DNA of 64,000 nucleotides, from NCBI RefSeq assembly GCF_039769985.1, contig NZ_JBDNCH010000002.1, forward strand, positions 806,001 through 870,000. Reading direction: 5' to 3'. The notes below the pieces were generated by a model. That model did no database searches. It was given only the letters and a program-made list of their open reading frames with translations, and was not told where the DNA came from. The DNA is from Ponticoccus litoralis (GTDB lineage: Bacteria > Pseudomonadota > Alphaproteobacteria > Rhodobacterales > Rhodobacteraceae). How positions within the stretch are numbered: the stretch's first letter is position 1; every line of letters begins with the position of its first letter. Below are positions 28,583 to 38,297 of the stretch, piece after piece. Made by a program: the position numbers and the translations under genes.

Positions 28583-29146
28583 ATGACAAGACCGATCGTA
28601 CTGGCCCTTCCCCTGCTCTGCCTGTCGAGCCTCGAAGCAGGGGCCGATGGCAGTTTTCTGCAGTTTGACCTGGGCCCGGAGACGTCGGATTCCGTGCTGG
28701 CGACCACACGCGGCAAGATGAGCTTCGGCGCCAACTACTCGACCTATGACAGCGGCTGGAGCGCCGGCCTCCATGTCACGCGCGATTTCGTCCTAGAGAG
28801 CATCGCGACGGTCAAGATCGGGCCCAGCCTTGGCCGCAGTGACGACACGGACGGCTGGTCGCTGGGCGGCAAGGTGATCGTGGAGCGCTATCAGCCAACC
28901 GACTTCGGGTTCATGTTCCTGTCGGCCCAGTACAATACCTACCAGAACGACTGGTTCGCGCTGGCCCAGTTCGGCAATGCGTCGGGCCTGTCGGTCGACC
29001 TGACGGCGGGTGGCAGCGAGACCTATTCCGAGCAGGCCGTCGCGGTGAACTATCGCCTCGACGACGAGGGGCCTGTCCGCCTTCGCGCGGGCTACCGCTT
29101 TGACGCGCAGCAGGTCTTCGTCGGGCTGTCCGTCAACACCTACTAG
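28583..29146 (+). CDS. exported outer-membrane beta-barrel-like protein
   Basis: About 187 residues from ATG at 28583 (MTRPIVLALPLLCLSSLEAGA, a signal peptide), then alternating aromatic beta-strand sequence (MSFGANYSTYDSGWSAGLHV, FMFLSAQYNTYQNDWF) ending in VFVGLSVNTY, a barrel-like terminus. A longer reading from an upstream ATG would lose the signal peptide at its start. It lies 68 bases after the Cache-HAMP gene and converges with the glucan synthase gene (6 bases between stops). It could be the outer-membrane part of glucan export, but this is context only. Confidence 0.65.
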   Translation: MTRPIVLALPLLCLSSLEAGADGSFLQFDLGPETSDSVLATTRGKMSFGANYSTYDSGWSAGLHVTRDFVLESIATVKIGPSLGRSDDTDGWSLGGKVIVERYQPTDFGFMFLSAQYNTYQNDWFALAQFGNASGLSVDLTAGGSETYSEQAVAVNYRLDDEGPVRLRAGYRFDAQQVFVGLSVNTY

Positions 29147-29151
29147 GCGCG

Positions 29152-31131
29152 TCAGCTGCGCCAGATACCGAAGCCCCGAACGATGTCCCGGGTCAGCCGC
29201 TTGAGCCTGACCTCGGTCACCCCGGGCTCGTGGCCTTCCGCGTAGAACTTCACGAACAAGGCTTCCCGTTGCGCATCCGTCGGCAGGAGCTGAAGGCGCA
29301 GACCGTCCGACACTTCGGCAATCGCATAGGTTTCAATCGGCCCGGGGATGTCCTCGACCAGCAGCTGACCGCGCGCCTGAACCGGGATTTTCAGGCCGCG
29401 GATGCGCACCGTGTCCATTGTCAGCGAGGTGATCCACAGGTCGTGCTGCTCCCCGTCCTTCCAAAAGACCGCGCGTTCCGGCCTGTCGCTGACATGAAGT
29501 TCCTTGCGCGGGCGCTCGATGCAGGCAAGGCAGGTCACGGCCAGCACGGCCAGGTTGTACAGGCTCCAGAACAGGATGACCCATTTTCCGTCGCCGGCGG
29601 AAAAGGTCGCGTAGTGGTCGAAGACGATGCCCAGAAGCAACCCGGCAAGCGTCAGAACGAAGCCGATCAGGAACGGCATCATCAGGCGCCACTGCACCAC
29701 GACCCGTGACCGGTCTCCGCCTTTTGCCGTGACCGAGAAAGGGTGCCCATGCGGCTTGAACAATCCCGTGAAGGCGGCGCGGGTGATCGGGATCGCCCCC
29801 AGAAGCTGGCTGACATCGTTCAGGATCGGCACGACCATGCCACGGGTCAGGAAGTTCAGCGTGAACAGGACCCAAAGGTAATAGGCGCCGAAATAGCTGA
29901 TCACATCGGGCAACCGCGCATTCACGACGACGACGTCGAAGAACCAGTACAGTAGCGGAAATACGATGGCCGCGATGCGGAACGGATAGGTGGTTGTCCA
30001 GTAGAGGATCGAATCCACCACGCTCCAGCGGTCGCGCAGGCGCAGGTTGTTGGCCGACAGCGGTCCCAGCGACGACCGTGCAATCTGCATCAGGCCAAGG
30101 CACCAGCGCGCGCGCTGCGTGACGTATTCTTTCAGGCCCTCCGGTGCCAGCCCTTCGGACAGCGGCTCTGCCAGGTAGACGGACCGCCAGCCCGCGTTTT
30201 GCAGCGCCAGCGTCAGCATGAAGTCCTCGGTGACGGACTCGGTGTTGAACCCGCCAATCTCGCGCAGCGCGGTCCAGCGGACCACAGAGGATGTGCCGCA
30301 GCAAAAGGCAATGCCCCAGCCATCGCGCGAGGGCTGCATGTGGTCGAAGAAGAACCGCTGTTCGTCGGGATAGGACCGCCCCAGATTGAAGTTGTGCTGG
30401 ATCGGATCCTGATTGAAAAAATGCTGCGGCGTCTGGACAAGTCCGACCTCGGGGTCGTGAAACAGCGCAAGGGACCGCGACAGGAAGCCCCGGTGCGGGA
30501 CGAAATCGGCGTCGAGCACGGCGACGAAGTCAGGCGGAACCGCATCCTCGGCCAACCGGTCCAGCGCGTGATTGATGTTCCCGGCCTTCTGGCCCTCGTT
30601 GGTCGGGCGGCACATGTAACGCACCTGCAGCTCGGCGCAGAAGTCGCGCAGCCAATCCCGCCGATTGTCGTCGCAAACGATGATTTCCTTGTTCTGATGC
30701 CGCAGGAACTTGGCGCCGACGATGGTTCGTTCCAGCACGTCCCTGTCTTCGTTGTAGGTCGCAATCAGGATCGCGACCCGCGGATCCCGCTCTCCCCACC
30801 AACCAGCATGGGCGTCGGCCTCCTTGCTGCGCAGCTTGTAGCGCGACAGGATCACGAAGGCACTCAAGGACCCCAGAACCGAAAAGGCTTCGAGGGCAAA
30901 AAGCAGCCAGCTTCCAACCATGTCGAAACTGAGCTCGGCAGGCGCAAGCGTCTGTGTCGCGCGCCACCACATGTACCGCAGGGCAAGCAGACCCGCGATG
31001 CCCAGCAGCAGCGCGCGGTGCCGGGGCCGCCGGGAATCGATGACAAAGGGCATCAAAGACCCGACACCGATCACCAGAAGCAGATGCATGGCGGCAGAGC
31101 CCAGTTCCCCGAGATGCGGAAAGGGCAGCAT
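29152..31131 (-). CDS. family 2 glycosyltransferase, beta-glucan synthase (BgsA/BcsA-like)
   Basis: About 659 residues. N-terminal membrane helices are followed by a cytoplasmic GT2 domain with VCDDN, AVLDADFVP (DxD), VTEDFML (TED, catalytic base) and QRARW (acceptor binding), then further membrane helices and a C-terminal soluble tail. The tail does not show clear RxxxR and DxSxxG PilZ motifs (ERPRKE and WITSLTM stand there). The start is set at 31131, where TGATG overlaps the HlyD stop; a start at 31155 is also open. An HlyD partner in place of BcsB fits a mixed-linkage beta-glucan synthase better than a bacterial cellulose synthase. Confidence 0.8.
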   Translation of the reverse strand: MLPFPHLGELGSAAMHLLLVIGVGSLMPFVIDSRRPRHRALLLGIAGLLALRYMWWRATQTLAPAELSFDMVGSWLLFALEAFSVLGSLSAFVILSRYKLRSKEADAHAGWWGERDPRVAILIATYNEDRDVLERTIVGAKFLRHQNKEIIVCDDNRRDWLRDFCAELQVRYMCRPTNEGQKAGNINHALDRLAEDAVPPDFVAVLDADFVPHRGFLSRSLALFHDPEVGLVQTPQHFFNQDPIQHNFNLGRSYPDEQRFFFDHMQPSRDGWGIAFCCGTSSVVRWTALREIGGFNTESVTEDFMLTLALQNAGWRSVYLAEPLSEGLAPEGLKEYVTQRARWCLGLMQIARSSLGPLSANNLRLRDRWSVVDSILYWTTTYPFRIAAIVFPLLYWFFDVVVVNARLPDVISYFGAYYLWVLFTLNFLTRGMVVPILNDVSQLLGAIPITRAAFTGLFKPHGHPFSVTAKGGDRSRVVVQWRLMMPFLIGFVLTLAGLLLGIVFDHYATFSAGDGKWVILFWSLYNLAVLAVTCLACIERPRKELHVSDRPERAVFWKDGEQHDLWITSLTMDTVRIRGLKIPVQARGQLLVEDIPGPIETYAIAEVSDGLRLQLLPTDAQREALFVKFYAEGHEPGVTEVRLKRLTRDIVRGFGIWRS

Positions 31132-32304
31132 CAGTTCAGCAGGGCCCGGACCCAATCGAGGGGGCGCTCGTCAAAGAAGGCACGCCCGGTGCGACCGATA
31201 GAACAGCCGCGCTCGCTGTCGGCGGTCAGCTCCGGCACCAAAAGGGATACGTCATAGCGTTCGAGGTGCTTCGTCGAAGGCGACACGGCAAGGTTCTGGT
31301 AAATCCTTTCCGCCCCCGCACCGGCCAGACGGGCCACCGTGCCCTCGTAGACCTTTTCCCTGCCGGTCAGGCGGAACGAGGCGGGCTCGCCGATTTGCAG
31401 CGAGTTGAAAATCCGTTCCGTCACGGAGAGCGACACAAAGGTTGCGTCACAGTTCACCAGCCTGAGGATCGGATCGCCCCGCTGGACGTTGACGCCATCG
31501 GCTTGCAGAAGCTCCCAGTACAGCCCGTTGACCGGCGAGGCGATTTCACCGCCATTGGCGGTGTTCACACGCAGGTTCTCGCGCTGGCTTCGCGTGGTTA
31601 TCGCGTTCAGTCTGCTTTTCGCCTCTGCAAGCGCGTTCTCAAGCTGCAGGATGGCGCCTTCCAGCTCTGTTGCGCGCTGCTCGGCATTGGGTGAATCGTT
31701 GTAGCCGTCGCCAAGAAACACACCGTCCTGCGCTGTTGCGAGGGCGATCTCCAGCACCTCGACGCGTTCGCGCGCGTGATCGAGGACAAGGGGCGCCAGC
31801 CCCGGCTCCATGGGAATGCGGCCCGGCAGTTCGCCAACCAGCGAGAGCACGTCCTGATCGATGTTCTCCGGCAGATCGCCGCCCTCAAGGATGGCAAGCC
31901 GCAGGCGGGCATGTTCGAGACGGGTGGTCAGTTCCTTCAGCCGCGCGGCGCGGAACGTTTCCGAACGCGCCAACAGGCTGTTCTGCATGTCCCGGGTGCT
32001 GTTCAGGTCGTCCTCGATGCGGGCAATCTCTGCCTCGGTGAACGCCCGCTCCATCCGCAGGTCGTTCAGCCGAACGGTATCGACCAGCGGATCGTCAATC
32101 GTGGCAATGATCTCTCCCTTGTGAACCCGCGCACCGAAAGGAGTGTCGGGCAGGCTGAGATCACCGGTACGTATTGGCGCGAATGGTCACCATCGGCGCA
32201 TTGACGAAGGCATTTGCACTCGCCCCGGCCATTTGCTCGATGACAATGACCCACAGGGCACCCGCAATCAGCACGATGCTGAGCATCAGACGTAGCAATT
32301 TCAT
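31131..32304 (-). CDS. HlyD-family membrane-fusion/adaptor protein (BgsB-like)
   Basis: About 391 codons starting MKLLRLMLSIVLIAGALWV (one N-terminal TM). It has a lipoyl/barrel half-motif (GARVHKGEIIATIDDPLVD), a long coiled-coil hairpin (RIEDDLNSTRDMQNSLLARS ... ELEGAILQLENALAEAK), and the second barrel half (GLYWELLQADGVNVQRGDPI). One frameshift at about 32160-32168 is repaired by GGCC for GTACC. It lies directly upstream of, and overlaps, the GT2 gene. It probably spans the periplasm to guide the polysaccharide outward, as BgsB does for mixed-linkage glucan in Sinorhizobium. Confidence 0.8.
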
Positions 32305-32418
32305 GCTGGGTCTCCCCTCCCACAGTTACTCTGCCTTGGGTTGTATTGCTGATCGGATTGGAAAGCGACCCCTTCTTCGGGAATCTGTGGCGGGCACCAA
32401 GGCGTTACGGGGTGGCGA

Positions 32419-33399
32419 TCATCCCCCTTCGCGCCAGGCGACCTGCGCCAGAAGCGCAAGCGTATCGGCATAATACCCCTGACCGGGGCGCGGTGCGGTC
32501 GGCGGCCTGCCTGCCGCAAGATCCGCCACGGCCCGAAAGCCCGCCGCATCGCTTTGCTCCAGCATCCTCCCCGAGGGGTCGGTCACCGTCGCCACATGGC
32601 GGTCCAGGGTGGCCGCCGCGAAACGGGTGCCGGCGAATTCCAGTGCGGCATGGTCCGCGCGCCCGGACCAGAAAAGGTAAAGCGGAATGCGCAGCGCGTC
32701 CCAGCCGAAGGCGGTCGACAGATCCGGCGCGGGTTCGATGCCCTGCGGCGTGACGTTGATCCAGTCCCGCAGGGCGTCCGGATCCTGCAGCAGACGCTCG
32801 CCATGGGCCGCCGTGCGCAAGAGTTCGTCCGCGCCCGTGGCCTCGCCCAGCTCGATCAGCGCCCGGATCATGTAATACGAGGGATTCACGATGACGGAGT
32901 CGCGCGTGGCCGTCATGTGAAGCGCGGGCCGCAGCAGCAGCTCGTCGGGCGCTCGCGGGTCGGGGACCAGGCACTCTGCGACAAGGGCCCGGCAAATCTG
33001 CGCAAGCTTGTCCGCATGGTCCCGCCAGCCGGAATCCCGGGTGGCGCGCAGCAGCGCCCAGGCGCGCAGCAGGTCGCCGTCGCTCGCCACTCTCAGGTCG
33101 TCCGGCCCCCGCACCGGCCAGCGCCAGGCCAGCAGCCCATCGGACCGCACCGCAAGGTTGGCCCGGGTCCAGCGTTCGATCCGGTCAAAGGCCGCGCGGT
33201 CGCCCAGGGCCTGCGCCAGCACAAGCCCGTAGGCCTGCCCCTCGGAATGGCTGATCCCGCGGTTTCCATTGTCCACCACGCGCCCGTCGTCCGCGAGGTA
33301 CGCCGCCTTCCACTGGCTCCAGGCATCCCCCTGCGGCTGTGCCCAGCTTGGCAGGGCGGCAAAACTCGGCAAGGCCAGTATCACATTGCGTCTTTTCAT
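32419..33399 (-). CDS. glycoside hydrolase family 8 endoglucanase
   Basis: 326 residues, starting MKRRNVILALPSFAALPSWAQ, a signal peptide. GH8 features are the catalytic Glu in NRGISHSEGQAYGL and the Asp in VASDGDLLRAWALL, with INVTPQGIEPAP further on. BcsZ-type GH8 enzymes cut beta-1,4-glucans in the periplasm and aid synthesis or export. It is the first gene of the locus, 114 bases ahead of the HlyD gene on the same strand. It reads intact. A longer upstream frame lacks a signal peptide at its start. Confidence 0.88.
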   Translation of the reverse strand: MKRRNVILALPSFAALPSWAQPQGDAWSQWKAAYLADDGRVVDNGNRGISHSEGQAYGLVLAQALGDRAAFDRIERWTRANLAVRSDGLLAWRWPVRGPDDLRVASDGDLLRAWALLRATRDSGWRDHADKLAQICRALVAECLVPDPRAPDELLLRPALHMTATRDSVIVNPSYYMIRALIELGEATGADELLRTAAHGERLLQDPDALRDWINVTPQGIEPAPDLSTAFGWDALRIPLYLFWSGRADHAALEFAGTRFAAATLDRHVATVTDPSGRMLEQSDAAGFRAVADLAAGRPPTAPRPGQGYYADTLALLAQVAWREGG

Positions 33400-33585
33400 T
33401 TGGCCCTCGACGATATGCGGCAACCCGGTGGCGCCTTTGACGACCCGCCCCTGCGGGACCCGTCCCCATCCCGATGCTGCCACGCGTCCGGCTGAAGTTC
33501 CACGTTTCAAACGCAATGTTTGGCCGCTGACGTCTGAGTGTCGAACCGCCGTCCGAACAGCCGCATCGCGCCGGGGCGCGCGCCC

Positions 33586-34137
33586 CTAGTGCAGCCCCTC
33601 GGCACCGTCGCGCAGGATGACCGGAACGATCAGCTCTTCCTCGTCTTCCAGATGGCGGTTCAGGAAGCGTTCGAACGACACCACTTCCTCTTGGAAGGCC
33701 CCGGCTTCGGTCCGGCCTTGCAGGACACCGTTGGCAGAGCGGGTGAACCGCTCCAGCAGCCCGTCCAGCGCGTGGTGATCGCGGTCGAGGATCTCGAAGC
33801 CGCGCTCCAGCCTCGCCTCGCGTTTCACCAGCACGGGAAAATAATGCATGTCCTCGATCTGGTGGTGGCCGTGCAACTGCTGCACCAGCATCCCGCCGTA
33901 GCGCGACAGGCGCCCCTGCATGGCCTGCGGGTCCAGACGCCCGTCCACCGCCTGCTCGGCATCGCTGCGCAGCGCGTCGCAGAGGCGGCGGAACATCATG
34001 TGCCGGTCCAGCCAGAACTCGACCAGCCCGGCAAAATTCGGATGCGCCTGCCAGCCCGTGCGCGGGTAGTCGGCCAGAAGGATGCGCAGCGCCTCGGGAA
34101 GGCCCTCGCGGCTGAGAAGGTCAAGATCGTCGGTCAT
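33586..34137 (-). CDS. hemerythrin-domain protein
   Basis: 183 residues, all helical, with the HHxxE-type iron ligands of hemerythrin-like domains: HGHHQIEDMHYFP, DRDHHALDGLLERF and NRHLEDEEELIVPV. It may bind oxygen or nitric oxide, or sense redox at a di-iron centre. It is a single-gene unit convergent with nothing close, 187 bases past the GH8 start. Its job here is unknown. Confidence 0.8.
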   Translation of the reverse strand: MTDDLDLLSREGLPEALRILLADYPRTGWQAHPNFAGLVEFWLDRHMMFRRLCDALRSDAEQAVDGRLDPQAMQGRLSRYGGMLVQQLHGHHQIEDMHYFPVLVKREARLERGFEILDRDHHALDGLLERFTRSANGVLQGRTEAGAFQEEVVSFERFLNRHLEDEEELIVPVILRDGAEGLH

Positions 34138-34474
34138 GGCGCAAAGGTGGTCAGGGCGCGGATGAAGTCAACGCCGCCCGCGCACAGGCTCTTGCGGCTG
34201 GCGCACAAAGACCGGGCCTCCTGTCGGCCCGGCAGACAAGAGCGACACGGACAAAGCCGGTCAAATGCGCCGGATGTTCTGCCCCCTACAGAGGGCGCGC
34301 GCAGCGGGGCTGTCACAGTCTGACCACATTTCGCCGCTACCCCTCTGGCCCAGCGACAGAATGCGCCGCAACGGTCCGCACCGCCAGAAGGCCGGAACCC
34401 CGGACCCGAGACCGCCATGCGCGTGGCCCGCCCGGGTCGCCGCTGGCCCCGCCTCAGAGCGTGAGGATCGACGA

Positions 34475-35165
34475 ATGCGCTACCTGATCGCAGAAACCGA
34501 CTGGACCCTTATGAGCCTCGCCGCCCGGATCCTCGGCACCGGCACCCTGCTGACGCGGACCGACCGGATCGAGGACATCCCGCATTTCCTCGGCCTTGGC
34601 GGCGCCGACCTGCTGATCCTCGGCGCCGGCCAGATCGGCCCGCATGGCCTGTCGCTGCCGATCCTGCGGCGCGCGGCGGCCGGCATGCCCATCGTCCTGA
34701 TCGCGCGCGGGGCCTCTGCCGCGCAGGTCGCCCTGTGGCTGGAGGCCGGGGCCGACACGGTCATCGCCACCGACCGGCCCCTCGAAGAGGCGGTGGTCAT
34801 GCTGGAGGCGGTGGCGCGGCGCGCCCATGGCCTGCCCCAGCCGCAGATCGACTACGGCGCCCTGCGGCTCGACCTGAACCGCCGTCAGGCCTATGTGCTG
34901 AACTGCCCGATGAAGCTGAGCCCGAAGTTGTACGAGCTGCTGGAATACATCGCCCTGCGTCCCGGCAGGCTTGTGACCCGCGCCGCGCTGCTGAGCCACA
35001 TCTACGGGCTGGAGGAAGAGCCCGATCCGCGGGTCTTCGACGTCTATATCTGCAACCTGCGCGCCTGCACTGGCCGCCGTGGCCGACTGCCCGGACATCG
35101 AAACCGTGCGCGGCGCCGGGTTCCGCCTTGCCGCCCGCCCTCAGGACGCCGTCATCGCCGCCTGA
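34475..35165 (+). CDS. OmpR-type response regulator with degenerate receiver
   Basis: About 230 codons. The N-terminal receiver-like domain lacks the phospho-acceptor: where LVLLDxxLP is expected the protein reads LLILGAGQIGPHG, and the usual KP near its end is TDRP. The C-terminal winged helix is intact in wording (LKLSPKLYELLEYIALRPGRLVTR, RVFDVYICNLRA, ETVRGAGFRL). One frameshift at about 35065-35075, possibly CCTGG read as CCTGCA. It likely works without phosphorylation. No histidine kinase gene is adjacent. Start at ATG 34475; upstream frames lack support. Confidence 0.8.
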
Positions 35166-35195
35166 CCGCCTGTCGGCGGGGCAGCCGCGCGGGCG

Positions 35196-35513
35196 TCAGA
35201 AGGTCGCCGCCACCTCGTAGAGCACCGGTTCGAAACTGCGGCACAGGGTGTTGAGCCGCCGGTTGGTCTCTCGCATCCGGTCGGATCGCAGCATGGCAAG
35301 GAAATCCTCGCGCCGCTCCCACTGGGAATAATTGGCGATCCGGGTCTGGGCGTCGTTCACATGCAGGCCGACCGCGATAAAGCCGGGCTGCTGCGAGATG
35401 AAGCCCGAATAAGCCTCTTGCAGGGCCTCCAGCAGGTCCTGGCAATTGCCCGGGCTTGTCTCGAAGGTGGTCAGGACGGTCTGGTGGCTGCTCTGGGCTG
35501 AAATCTGTGGCAT
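35196..35513 (-). CDS. ABM-domain (antibiotic biosynthesis monooxygenase-like) protein
   Basis: 105 residues from ATG at 35513 after GAGGAG (MPQISAQSSHQTVL). The ferredoxin-like ABM fold is suggested by LEALQEAYSGFISQQPGFIAVGLHVN and QWERREDFLAMLRSD. Such small dimers act as monooxygenases, heme-degrading enzymes or unknowns. Convergent with the response regulator (31 bases between stops). No substrate is evident. Confidence 0.75.
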   Translation of the reverse strand: MPQISAQSSHQTVLTTFETSPGNCQDLLEALQEAYSGFISQQPGFIAVGLHVNDAQTRIANYSQWERREDFLAMLRSDRMRETNRRLNTLCRSFEPVLYEVAATF

Positions 35514-35707
35514 GGCGGCTCCTCCTCCGCCCACATTGCCACGAAACGCGGGCGTGTCCAAACCTCCGCGCCTGCGTGGCGCCGTCCGCCCCGCCGGGCG
35601 GATTGCCTTGACAGGGGACCGCAGCGGGGGCCAAACAGGATGAAACCAAAAATGGTAGCCGGCGCAACAATGTCGCCGGGGCGAGCAGCGCAGCACACAG
35701 GACCGAC

Positions 35708-36415
35708 ATGACCAGTACCAAGCGAATCGAGGAGTCCCTTCGCGAGTCGATCATCTCGCGTCCGGACATGATTCTGGACGACAAGGACCTGATGCAGGCG
35801 CTGATCTCGGCCAACGAGCGCGCCATGGGCGGCAATATCGTCGACCTGCGCGGCATCGCCATGGAGCGGCTGGAAACCCGGCTCGACCGGCTGGAGGATA
35901 CGCACCGCTCGGTCATCGCCGCCGCCTACGAGAACCTTGCCGGGACCAACCAGATCCACCGCGCCGTGCTGCGCATGCTGGACCCGCTGGAGTTCGAACC
36001 CTTCCTGAAGGACCTTGGCGGCGAGGTCGCGCAGATCCTGCGCGTCGACCGCATCCGCCTTGTGCTGGAAACCGCGCAGGACGGCAACGACACCGTGGTC
36101 GACCGTCTCGGCGAGGTGCTGACCGTGGCCGCGCCGGGCTTTGCCGACCGCTTCGTATCCGAGGGCCGCTCGGCCCCGGTGCGGACGGTCACGCTGCGGC
36201 AGGTCGAACGCGGCGACCCCCGCATCTACGGCGAGGACGGCAGCTGGATCCGCTCCGAGGCCTGCCTGAAGCTGGACTTCGGCCCGGGCCGCCTGCCCGG
36301 CCTGCTGGTCATGGGGTCCGAGGATCCGCACCAGTTCACGCCGCAGCAGGGCACCGACCTGCTGGCCTTCTTCGCCGGTGTCTTCGAGCGCGCCATGCGC
36401 CGCTGGCTTGGCTGA
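35708..36415 (+). CDS. DUF484 family protein
   Basis: 235 residues matching DUF484: an N-terminal ESIISRPDMILDDKDLMQAL segment, a coiled RLETRLDRLEDTHRSVI helix, then a GAF-like C-terminal domain (LGGEVAQILRVDRIRLVLE, LGVMGS-type sheet). In Proteobacteria it is commonly next to xerC, as here (83 bases upstream). Its function is unknown; a signal-binding role in cell division or recombination has been suggested for the neighbourhood only. Confidence 0.85.
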   Translation: MTSTKRIEESLRESIISRPDMILDDKDLMQALISANERAMGGNIVDLRGIAMERLETRLDRLEDTHRSVIAAAYENLAGTNQIHRAVLRMLDPLEFEPFLKDLGGEVAQILRVDRIRLVLETAQDGNDTVVDRLGEVLTVAAPGFADRFVSEGRSAPVRTVTLRQVERGDPRIYGEDGSWIRSEACLKLDFGPGRLPGLLVMGSEDPHQFTPQQGTDLLAFFAGVFERAMRRWLG

Positions 36416-36498
36416 TACGCACGACCCGGGCGCGCCCTGCCCCGCGCCCGGTTTCGGGGGACCCGCTCTGGACCGCGCCGCGCGCTAAGGACCCTGCC

Positions 36499-37422
36499 AT
36501 GACCCTGACCATTTCCCCCGCCGCCCGTGACGCCCTGTCCGGCTGGCTCGACGCCCAGAAGGCGCTCAGGAACGCCTCCGCCAACACGCTGGAGGCCTAT
36601 CGCGCCGACGCGGTGGAATTCGTCGCCTTCCTGACCGCCCATCACGCCGAACCGCAGGGGCTGGCGCCGCTGGCGCGCGTCACCACCCCGGACATGCGGG
36701 CCTGGATGGCGCATCTGCGCCGCGAGGGGCTGGCGGCCCGGTCGGTCGCGCGCAAGCTGTCGGCGGTGAAGAGCTTCTACCGCTGGCTGGCGCAGCGCGA
36801 AGGGTTCGAGCCGACGGCGGTGCTGTCCGCCCGGGCGCCGAAGTTCCAGAAGAAACTGCCCCGCCCGCTGACCGAGGACGCCGCCCGCGCGATGATCGAC
36901 ACCGTCGGGATGCAGTCGCAGACAACCTGGCAAAGCGCGCGCGACATGGCGGTGGTGACCCTGCTTTACGGCTGCGGACTGCGGATCTCCGAGGCGCTGG
37001 GGCTGACCGGGCGCGACCTGCCGCTGGGCGAGTCGCTGCGCATCCTCGGCAAGGGCCGCAAAGAGCGCATCGTGCCGGTCCTGCCGGTGGCGCGGCGCGC
37101 GGTAGAGAGCTATCTGGCCCTGTGCCCCTACCCCATGGAGCCGGACGCGGCGGTGTTTCGCGGCGCGCGCGGCGGGCCGCTGAACCCGCGCCTGATCGCC
37201 AAGGCGACGGAACAGGCCCGCATGCAGCTTGGCCTGCCCGCCACGGCGACGCCGCACGCCATGCGCCACAGCTTTGCCACGCATCTGCTGGGCGCGGGCG
37301 GCGACCTGCGCGCGATACAGGAACTGCTGGGCCATGCCTCGCTGTCCACCACGCAGGCCTATACGGCGGTCGACGAGGTCCACCTGATGAAGGTCTACGA
37401 GGCGACGCACCCCAAGGCGTGA
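36499..37422 (+). CDS. xerC: tyrosine recombinase XerC
   Basis: 307 residues: an N-terminal SAM-like core-binding domain (residues about 10-105) and a catalytic domain with Arg162 (CGLRISEAL), Lys186 (GKGRKE), His253-x-x-Arg256 (PHAMRHSFATHLL), His279 (LGHASLSTTQAY) and nucleophile Tyr288. With XerD it resolves chromosome dimers at dif. It follows DUF484, the usual housekeeping arrangement, and is not near a mobile element. It reads through intact. Confidence 0.93.
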   Translation: MTLTISPAARDALSGWLDAQKALRNASANTLEAYRADAVEFVAFLTAHHAEPQGLAPLARVTTPDMRAWMAHLRREGLAARSVARKLSAVKSFYRWLAQREGFEPTAVLSARAPKFQKKLPRPLTEDAARAMIDTVGMQSQTTWQSARDMAVVTLLYGCGLRISEALGLTGRDLPLGESLRILGKGRKERIVPVLPVARRAVESYLALCPYPMEPDAAVFRGARGGPLNPRLIAKATEQARMQLGLPATATPHAMRHSFATHLLGAGGDLRAIQELLGHASLSTTQAYTAVDEVHLMKVYEATHPKA

Positions 37423-37522
37423 CGCGGTCCGGTCCGGCCCCGTCACCGGCCTTCGCCGCCTCTTGACGCGCCCCGGTCCCCGTCCGACTGTGCGCGCGCC
37501 AAAGCCCGGGAGGAAACGGCCC

Positions 37523-38129
37523 ATGAAACTGCTGCAATCCGACGCATCGCCCTTTGTCCGCAAGGTCCGCGTGACCCTGCACGAGACCGGGCAGCAGGAC
37601 GATGTCGAGATGGTCAAGGTGACCACGACGGCGCTGAACCCGGACCCGCGCGTGCTGGCCGCCAATCCCACCTACCGCATTCCGGCGCTGGAACGAAACG
37701 ACGGCCCGACGCTGTATGACAGCCGGGTGATCTGCCGCTTTCTCGACGACCGGGCCGGGGCGAACCTCTACCCCGCCTCGCGGCTCTGGGACGTGCTGAC
37801 GCTGGAGGCCACCGGCGACGGCATCATGGATCTCGACCGTTGCCATGTCCTACGAGATGCGCCTGCGCCCGCAGGAAAAGCAGTTCGAGGACTGGATCGA
37901 GGCGCAATGGGCCAAGGCCGACCGCACCATGGGCGCGCTGGAGGCCATGTGGATGGGCGTTCTGTCCGGACCGGTGACCATGGGGCATATCTCGGTCGGC
38001 TGCGCGCTGGCCTATATCGACTTCCGCCACGGCGACCGCGACTGGCGCGCCGGGCACGCCACGCTGGCGAAATGGTTCGAAGGCTTCGCGGCCCGGCCCT
38101 CGATGGTCGCAACCGCGCCGCAGGGCTGA
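37523..38129 (+). CDS. glutathione S-transferase family protein
   Basis: About 202 codons. The N-terminal thioredoxin-like domain starts MKLLQSDASPFVRKVRVTL (Ser/Arg glutathione site) and has NPTYRIPALE (cis-Pro) and LYDSRVICRFLDD. The C-terminal all-helical domain includes MSYEMRLRPQEKQFEDWIEAQ. One frameshift at about 37835-37842 is repaired by GGCC for CGACC, giving MDLAVAMSYEM. Preceded by GGGAGGAAA. The substrate is unknown. Confidence 0.88.
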
Positions 38130-38136
38130 AAACAGG

Positions 38137-38157
38137 GGGTGGGCTGCACACCCACCC
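38137..38157 (+). terminator. 7-bp stem-loop after the GST gene
   Basis: GGGTGGG and CCCACCC pair around a 7-base loop, 8 bases past the GST stop. No T-run follows, so it may be a Rho-assisted or mRNA-protecting hairpin. Confidence 0.45.
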
Positions 38158-38297
38158 AACCGCAGGGCGGTATGGGTCGCGCCCTGCGCGTGCTGCCTGA
38201 GTTGTGGCCCGCCCGCCGAGCTCACCCGATCAGGCCAGCGCGTGCGCCGAGGCCCGCGCCCCGGCGTCACATCACAGGGCGCGCGCGCCCCGCCCGG

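Noticed and set aside
36226..37671. 481-codon minus-strand open frame
   Set aside because: Antisense of xerC and the GST gene; Arg/Gly/Ala low complexity caused by high GC.
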